From: Oxyruncus cristatus
Taxonomy: Eukaryota > Chordata > Aves > Passeriformes > Cotingidae
Assembly (NCBI GenBank): GCA_013399855.1
Contig: VXAY01002816.1
Location: 630,712 to 694,711, forward strand
Direction: 5' to 3'
Length of the DNA: 64,000 nt
Under the pieces are notes generated by a model that saw only the letters and a list, made by a program, of their open reading frames with translations, was not told the origin of the DNA and searched no databases. This document shows, in pieces, positions 24,201 to 33,200 of this stretch. The stretch's first letter is position 1. Each line of letters starts with the position of its first letter. A program made the position numbers and the translations under genes.

Positions 24201-27200
24201 TTTTTTTTTATTTTTTTCAGTGCAGGAACCAGAAGACTTTCTGGTTCATGGCAAGTCGTTGACAGAACAGGTTTCCCCCTACTTGCTTTACTCCCTGGGA
24301 TTGGGAGGAAGAAGAGCTAAACTGGTGCAGAGTCCCAGGCTGTGCTGGTTGACAGACATATGCAGTGCATCTGTGGGTAAAAGGAAACGTGGTGGGGATG
24401 TGCCTGTATCTGGAGAGGCGTCCCCTGTATTTTGTTGGCAGGACCAGTGGCCTTGGGATAGCCTCACTTCACACAGTGACAACTCTTCTAGGATGAACAG
24501 CTGATATTAAAGATGGATGGGTTGTTCTTTCCCTAAAGAAAGGTGGTGTGAAAGTGGTTTCCTCCTGCTTGAAAAACCAAAATAATCTATCCTAGAGAGA
24601 CAAAACCAGGATACTGAAGGCCCTCAGCCACCTTCCCTAGTGCCATTAACTGAGAGCTGAGCTCTCAGGTGTGCTTCTGTAAATCACAACCATGGCCAAG
24701 ATGAGATGGATTTCTGCAATATGACTTGAAACCTGCATTCTGTACCTTGAGTTTTCTAATGTAACTAATGCAGAGTACTGTTATTTAAATAACATTAGTC
24801 ATTTGAAGTGGAGATGAAATTCAGCTGGATAGAGACCTAAATGTATAGTTAAGATGTTTAAAGAAACCTCAGCAGTTGAAGTAAAATAGCTGTGGAGGAG
24901 GCATTTTTGCCCTGGAGTTGGGGTTTTCAACCTTCTGGGTTTGTTTTTATTAATAATTGCTTAAATAATGAAACACATTTCTGGATTCTGGTTTAAAATG
25001 TCCCCTTGCAAAACTGAGTGTTAGTAAAGAAATGAAATAATGGCTTTCCCCCCGGGACAGAGAGATAACAAGAATTACATCATTAATAATTTATTGTTAA
25101 ACAGTTGTTTGTTGTGCAATGCCTTGTGGTGTGGCAATAGCGTTCAAATTAAAGAAGTTAATTTGTCTTAAGGAAAGACTATCACGTTGCTAAAAATGCT
25201 GCCTTGCTTTTGTTTGGATGACTTGATGCTTCCTGGATTAAGGCAGTTCTTTTCATACAGTAGTCACTGTCCTGCAGTTAAGCATATATACGTGTGCCTG
25301 AGGGTTTGTGGTGTATTGTTGTACAAGACATTCAGAGTGGATGACCAGTTGGGCTGACACCCTGGGAACAGTTTCTCTCCCTGGAGTGTGGATGTGCTGG
25401 AGACAGATTTTTAGCATGAAAAAAGGTTCTGGAGCTGCAGATCCAGCAGTCTTCCCAAGCACTGCTTCCCCGGGCCCTGAGGCAGACAAATAGTTTTCAA
25501 TGGATCGTATATTGGACTGTGTCCTTAAAACAGTGAGTGCTTTCTGGGTTCCTCAGTTCTCCCAGGCTGACCTCCCTGACTGATGAGGAACCCTCACTCT
25601 GAAAATCAGTCCTCCCTAGATCATTAAAAAGCACTAATTGCTTTGTCAGCTTAACCCTCTTTTAGACTCATAAAGACATCTAAGAAAAGAAAAGCAAACT
25701 TGCACGGTGTTAATCACACAGTATTTCCCACAGGGCACGTTTTCTTTATTTTGGTCTGTTGATACGCTGTTTGGGATCACAAACACGTTAATCATTAGCG
25801 CAGGTAAATAAAGGGAAACCACCATCTTTGTGATACAGGTGATTTGTGCAAAATGCTCCGAGTTCAAGCCGCTTGCAGATAACAGCCGCCACAACCGAGT
25901 GTGTAAGGAGTGTTTCCTGCAGCTGCCAGCGAGCCCCTGCAGCCCCGGGGTGGAAGCAGTTGGAGAACAGAAGAAAAGACTGGCTGCAGAGGTACAGTCT
26001 CTGGCTAAGAAACTTTGTGAGGCTCTCTCTTTTTTTTTTTTTTTCGTGTATTTATTAAAAAGAAGTCAAATTGGTTATCTTTTCTCCCCCACCGTGCTGT
26101 TTGTAGACGGCAGGCGTGTGTCATAGGGTGCTGATCACACAGGCATGCACACAGGTTTGGCAGCTCAGCTCCTAAAGTTAAAAAAAAGAGGGAAGAACCT
26201 CCGGCTCCTTTTTATTATGGTGCATTTCCAGTCTTGAGCTGTGCACAATAACTATTTGCAAAATAAGATTTGTGGTTTTCACTTTCAGTTCCACATAGTG
26301 AATACTTCTGCACTCCTTATTTCACATCCTGTCCAAATAGTGTTGAAACCGTTTTTTCTTAGTTGATTGTGCAAAAGAATGTCATCCTTCTGGAAGACCA
26401 TGAGGATTCACCAGAATTTTCCCAACCCTGCTATAATGCAGGCTCTTCTCTCCAAAAATGTGACTTCCACAAGCTGTCCTGTGTAAACTGCCTGCTTCAC
26501 CATTGCCGTAGGAGTCACCAGGCTTTACACCTTGAGAGCAGCACATCCTGCCCTTATTTTTTACAAGAACAAGAAACATGTTGGCAAACTGAACCTTCTT
26601 TTTTAAGTAATGTTTTTTTAGACCCTGGGCAGAGCTGGGAGTACCATTACGTGGCACGCTTTTCATGAGCCACCTTGAAGAAGAGGTCTTTATTTACTTC
26701 ACCTGGGAAACACAGCCAGAAGTCACTGGATGTGTCAGAGAGGATCTTCATCTCAGTTAGAAGCAGACCCACAGGGACATCAAGTTCTTGAAGGAGCCAC
26801 TGACACACTGAGAACTTCCTTGCCAGTTATCCTTCCCCCATAGTCTGACCTTCACCATCCTGCTCTGAGTACCTCATGGAAAAGCTGCCAGGTCTGCAGA
26901 CCACAGAGAGAAAGTTCTGGAGCCAGAACTTCTTTGATACCATTCAGATATGGTGTCCCTGCCCATGGCAGGGGATTTTGGACTGAGATGGTCTTCATGG
27001 TCCCTTCCAGCCGAAAGCGTTCTGTGATGCTGTGATGTGCACTGCAGCTGTGCCTGCAGACGGTGAGCTCTTCATGGCCATCAGTACAGTCTCTGGCATC
27101 TCATGACAAACTTTCCAGCACTGTTCCAGCAGAGCTGTTTGTGAAAACCTGCACCAGGGGACAGAGAGCACAGTTAATCGGAAAAGCTGAGGGCAAACCA

Positions 27201-30200
27201 GTGAAATGTGACCTGTGGCTTTACTTCAGAAAGCAGATTAGAGCAGAAAGCTGTAAAAACCCAAGGAAAAGTGTCATTTCTCCCTCCTGTGCTCAGGCTT
27301 CTGGTTTTTTGTTAAATCTTCAAAGGATCAGGTGAAATGCAAGAAAGTTGGTGTATAGAAAGGAAAGAGTAAGGCGTTTTCTTTCCCTCCTGTTTACATG
27401 AAGCTTTGTTAACAAGCTTAGTAGCAGCTGAGGAGATTGACAGTAAACATTATTAGCAGCTGTCAGAAATCTCCAGGAGACTTCTGTGCAAACCCTAATG
27501 TGACCCGGAATTTTGTTTTTTCTTTGCCTTCTATCAGAACACAACAGTTTCTTCCCATCTTTTTTTGCCCTCTGGTTTGGCTCCCATCTCTCTGCGTCCA
27601 TGCACAAGAGGATCTGTTAATACACCCTTTGCATTAATTTGAAATAATCTCCCACCCAACTTTGCTAAGCAAAAAGTGAGCTGCATCATCTTAATTAACA
27701 TTCTCAATTTACTGTGTGGAGGGGGAATTTAACTTCATGTCTGCTGAGGATGGTGGTTCAGCCTCTGCCTCTGTTACATGGAATTGTGCTGTTTATTGAT
27801 GGTATATAATAATGATTTCTATTCAGTTATGGGCTATCCAGCATTTGCCCCCCAGTGTTCTTTGACTCTGCACAACTTAAATGTTTTATACTTAATTCTA
27901 AATATTTTGCCCACTTAAACATCTGTGGAAACAGCTCTTTTTTTTTTTTCTTTCTTCATCCAGAAGCAAAGCATCCTTGCAGCTGAAAACAGCCTCTTCA
28001 GCAGCTACCTCCAGTTCCTTGAAAAGGGGAAGACTTGGTACAAAATGTGGGTGACCATCCCCAAGACTGAACCTCTTGTTTTATATCTGCAAGGAAGCAG
28101 CCAGGTAAGATGGCATTCACGAGGGTTAACACATAGGAAGAAAAAGAAAAGTTTAAATATATCAAGCCGAGAAATGGGTCAAAGGATTTGGCTTGGTTTC
28201 AACAGCGAAACTGAACTTGGTGTTCTGAATATAGCACAAAGCCTCAGAGATTTCAGATTACCTTGTTACCTGTGCTTACTGCTGATACTGTTGTGAGCAA
28301 ATGTTTAAGCTCATCGCTTTTCTTTTCAGACTTCTAATGAAAAAAAAAAGGGAAAACCAGGGATAATTAGGTTATGGCTTGGCTTTTTTAGAGGTTTTAG
28401 ATAAGTATATTCGAAAGTTTTATTATTCTGTCATTAAGGAAACCACTTCCCTGTTAAAAGTATAGAGCCATGAAGCAGGCTGAATGTTGCAATAGCTGTT
28501 ACAAGCCTTTTTTTTTTTAAAAAAAGACCTAGTTCTGGGTTGAGAGGGTGGAGGAATTTGTGAAAATGTCATTGTTGTTCTTCAGCCTGAAAAATGGTAA
28601 AGCTCCTTGTCATAGCATCATGGGATTTTATCCTCACTTGAAATAGTTACATGAATAGGAACTTTTTGTTTCTAAATGTGCTGTTGGAGCTAACTAGCAT
28701 TTGTGTGTGATGCAAGTCAAGTGATAGAAACATCTATATCCAAGATAGAATATCCAAAATAGAAACATCAGTCGTGCTTCCTTAGCGCTGAAGATAAAAG
28801 AATGACAATGCTGAAATGAGATTCCCCATATCCAGTTTTGTATCTGGCATTTGACACGTTTATACACAGCTTTGTTTATCTCCTGGGTGGGATGGAAGAA
28901 GGAATGGGTCTGAATTCAGCCTGCCATTGTCCTGCTGTAGCTGTAGTGATAAGAAGGTTTGCTTTTTATTGGCATCAGTTTGGGGCTGGGAACAGTCTGG
29001 GAGCTCAGTTTTCCCCCTGATTTTATAAGGCCTTTCAGAGTAAAGCTCACCTTGTAGGTGGTGTTCAATGAGCACTACATGTTGTCCTTAGAACTGTGCT
29101 CATTTTGCTGCTTGTCAGCGACAACACCTCTGGCTTCAAACAAGTGTGTGTAATGGTTTAAGTGCAGTGCTCAAAGAGGCTGAAAGCTCGAATTTGGAGC
29201 TTCTGACACAGCCCCCTTGGCTTCATCTTTGATAGCAATCCCACACTGAGTAGGCCTCCAATTCATCCCGCGGGCAGCCTGGCTTCTCTCCGAGTCAACA
29301 GGAGATGCATGGCTGGAATTACACGTTGAAAAAAGCAAACAGCCTCACACAAGGTGCTAAAACAAGGCAACAAAACCAGTCATTGGGTCTGTCTGCAGTC
29401 AGGGTCTCGGGAAAGGAATAAAGCTTTAAAAAGCCAAGCAGAGAAAATGGCTTTGCTGTGCAGCTTTTCAGCTGATGTGCAAGCTGTGCCTCAGCCAGGG
29501 GCCAGTGCAAGCCCTGGTTCCACACAAACCAAGCCTGATCATATCACATTTGGGCAAGGAGAGTGGGAATAGAGGGAGAGAGGTCTAAATTCTTTGGCCT
29601 TCCTCACCCAAGAGCAGTATATGCCACCTAAGAGATGTGCCACCTAAGAGATGTGCCATCCAAGAGATGGCTGGAGTGAGAAGTTGAGAGGAAGCAACGC
29701 CTCTTACCCAGAAATGTAGAATTTCTCCTACTGCCCAACTGGTTGTTGCAGGACAGCACAAATAATAACCCATGGGCATAAATCACCTGCCTTCAGTGCA
29801 CACAGAATGATGCTCAATTCTGCAGGCCCCACCTGACAGTCGTGCAAAGCCAGGGGGGGAAGCTGGAGGAGCTTCTCTGCTTCAGTTGCTACCTACTCTG
29901 TCCGTGTCCTGCCAAATTTGATCTGGAGTCTCTGTTGATATTATTATTGAGATCTTATTTTTTTAGGGGAAAAGGTTGCCTTTGACACCACTTGTCAGTT
30001 TCATGACAGTTAAATTTAGTGGTTATTGTCCTCAGCTATTTCAGGTGTGAGATGAATCTCTCAGTAAAGTAGCAAGAAAGCAACAGGACAGGGTTGATCC
30101 ATCTTGCCATTCCAGAACTGGGATTTGCTGTCAAGAATCACCAGTTGCAAGCTGAGACTATAAACGACAAAAATGAATCCCTTCTTCAAGGGCCTGCCAT

Positions 30201-33200
30201 TCCCATTTGTATACCTCAGTTTGCATCCAACTGCAGGGAAAAAATCAGGCAGCAAATCCTATTCCTTGATATTACCCAAGGTTCCTGTCAGTTCTGGTTT
30301 TCATAGGCTTCTGAGGGAAGTCTCTTCCAGAGCTTCTTTACTGGTGTCTGAGTGTCTGAAATCCGGTGGGAACCACTCATGTGCTTGAATGTTATTTTCC
30401 CAGGCACAGCTGTGTTTTGTACAACCACCTCGGTGGATCTCACAGACCTCTTTAGACCTGCAAAGAAGCATTTCAGTGCCTGAAAGAGGTGCCTTTTGGG
30501 AATAACATTGCCAACAGTAGTATTAAAGGTCTTGAAACACAGAGTGAGGCATGACCATAGGAGTTTGAAAGTTAGGGGAGATTATTGTTAAGAAGAACAG
30601 AAAGAATAGCTGCCTCTGGGGAAGAAGGAGCAAACCAAGCTGCATCTGGAGCTTTGGATACAGCGAAAGCCCTGACAGCTTCTTCCTCTGCACCCCTGGC
30701 CCTCACAGCAAAGAAGGTATGCCAGTGCAGATGGAAACACAAGTCACAGAGTTGAAAATAGCAAGAAAACCGCTCTTTGCTTTAGATCCTTGTTTCGGGA
30801 GAATGAATTAATCCCCTGATTGTTCTTAGTTTGTGTCTTGCATAAGGGTTTATGCATGAGGATAAATTCCCAGCTTGTTTAGGTTTGGGAATCATACCAG
30901 TTGGATCTGTCCTCAAACAGAGGCAGAATTTGTGCACCTGTCTGTCATGTTTATCTCAGTGGAATTGCAAGAGTTTGCTTATAAGCAAAGGCCACTTCAA
31001 GAGTAAGGAGCAGTGGATTTAGAGAAATTAGTCTCTTTCCAAGGGCTCCACCTGGAGCTCCTGCCCCTGTTGGCCTTGTAAAATGCATAGCTACCTGCAC
31101 AGCTCTGACATGAACTTACCTGAGTAGTAAGTGCAGAGTTAAGGCACCCAGGATGGGTAGAAAAGTAATGGATTTTGGAGGAATATGAAGGATGAATCTA
31201 GTACAGTGAGAACTAGTGTATAAATGGATATATATGGATGTATTTTGGATCGGGTTTGATCCAAGAGAAAAATTTGCTTAATAAAGAAGAAAAATCTTTT
31301 GTTCGTTCCATAAATATGATTAACTTTTAGAAAATAAGGGAGTAGCTGAGTTTGAAGTTGAGCTCAGGGTTTTAGAGTATTTTTTTGGCTTGCCTGTTGA
31401 TCCTGTTTAGGAGGAGCTTTACCTGGCTCCACACAAAACTCTTTTTGTGGTCCTGCAGAGCTTTGTGTCACAGGAGTCTCTCAATGACTTGTGCGAGGTT
31501 GGCATTAGATCAGGATTGGGCAGTGGGTGGAATTTGGCTGGGAAAAACAGGGATTTTCCAAGCCCACTTAAAAGTAGGAGGGGGGAATGACCGTGGTGCC
31601 ATTGCTGGGTCACTGTTGTGTAAGAGAGTTTATACAGTGGGATGTCTGTGTGCAGGGTGCCTGGGATAGAATTGTCTGTGTGGTGGAACTGAACTGTCCA
31701 GTCCCAAATCTTAAACCCCGGGTGTTGTAATTGCTGTAGTACAGCAACAAATTCACGCTGCTGTAATGACCTAGATAATAACCCATTTGTGTTATGCTGC
31801 AGAGAGTCAGGATGGGTGCACAGTGCTTGTGATTGCTGACAGTATTACACAGCCACTAGATTTTTGTCTATCACTCACTATGTGAGAAACATGATTGCAA
31901 TCAGCCCTACAGCAAAGCTCTTCTCGGCACTGGGTGTTTTGGTTTGATGAAATATCAATATCGTGCAGCCCTACTCTGTTGCGTACGGAAATATTATGAG
32001 AAAACCCCCAAAACACCCAAACCGGTCCAACCAACCAAATCTGGTAGGCTCTTGAAACTGGAGTACGAAACTGTCTCTGTAAGGCCTGTAAATCCTACTT
32101 CCATGCTCAGGGTAGGGCTGGAATTCCTCATGGGTGCAGAAGAGCCTCTGGATTTGCTGGGCTCCAGGTCAGAGGGAAGGGCTCGGTGTCAGAGGGCATC
32201 CAGAGATGCTGCTGGTCCCTCAGTGAGGTCGGGATTGGGGGTGGGGTTTGCCTCGAGGCCAAGTGCTTCACCTTTACCTGTCAGTAGTGCAGCTTTTCAG
32301 AGATAATGTAAATCCCTTCCTTTTGAATCAGGCAGGTACAGACAAAGTGCCAAAGGCAGCATATTAAGAAAAGGGAGGATGCAAGAACCAAAGGCAGGCT
32401 GGTTAATTTGCCTGTGTCTGCACATGCTGGGTAGGTGCCACACGTACAACTCAAACATCAGTTTGCTCTTCTGGTGCACTGCTACAAACGACAACATTCG
32501 TCATTGTCATGGGCAACCTCCAGTTCTCCATGTGACAAGTCTGAATGTCTCTTTTTCCAAACCAAGACCAGCAAAACAGGCATGGTTGAGCTTGCATGTG
32601 CTCTTACGCATTTGTGTGCATCGGTCCCATGTTTGCTTGCTTGAGCAGTGCCACATGTGCAGGGCTGGAGCTGCTCTGTACATGCCAGTTCTTCTTCTGC
32701 ATGGGCAAGATCTCCCCGTTTATAGGGATGTGGCTGTGGTGTCAGGGTATAGAAACTGTTCTGCATTTGAGACAACTGTTTACACTCCAATGGGAACTGA
32801 ATTCTTTGGTGTTTGGCCTGAAGCTGCCTTAAATCTCACTGAATAGTGCTTGGTCTTCAAGCAGTTGGGCTCTGGCATTTTTGCATGTAGTAGATAAATA
32901 AATCAGGAAGCCTGTATTGATTTAACAAACTGTGTGGGCACATTTTTGACTGTATTTCTTGCTCCTTTAGTATGTGTTTATGTGAGCAGTTTTAAAACTT
33001 GAATTGCTTTAGTTGAGGTGTTAGAAAAAGTAGGGAATTTTTTTGGCCATTGTTCTCAGAGCTTTGGTCCTCTTCCAGATTTACCAAGTCATCTGCATTT
33101 GGTGTGGGCTGGCAGAAGAATGACTTTGCCACTTCTCTGTGGGATGTTGGTTAGCTTTGGTAGGGGCTGCTACCCAAGGAGCTGCTACAGGAGGTGACAG

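Noticed and set aside
26363..26668. Open frame with several Cys and His residues resembling a zinc finger
   Set aside because: The spacing fits no known finger, both strands are open here, and it lies in an FGD3 intron without splice support.
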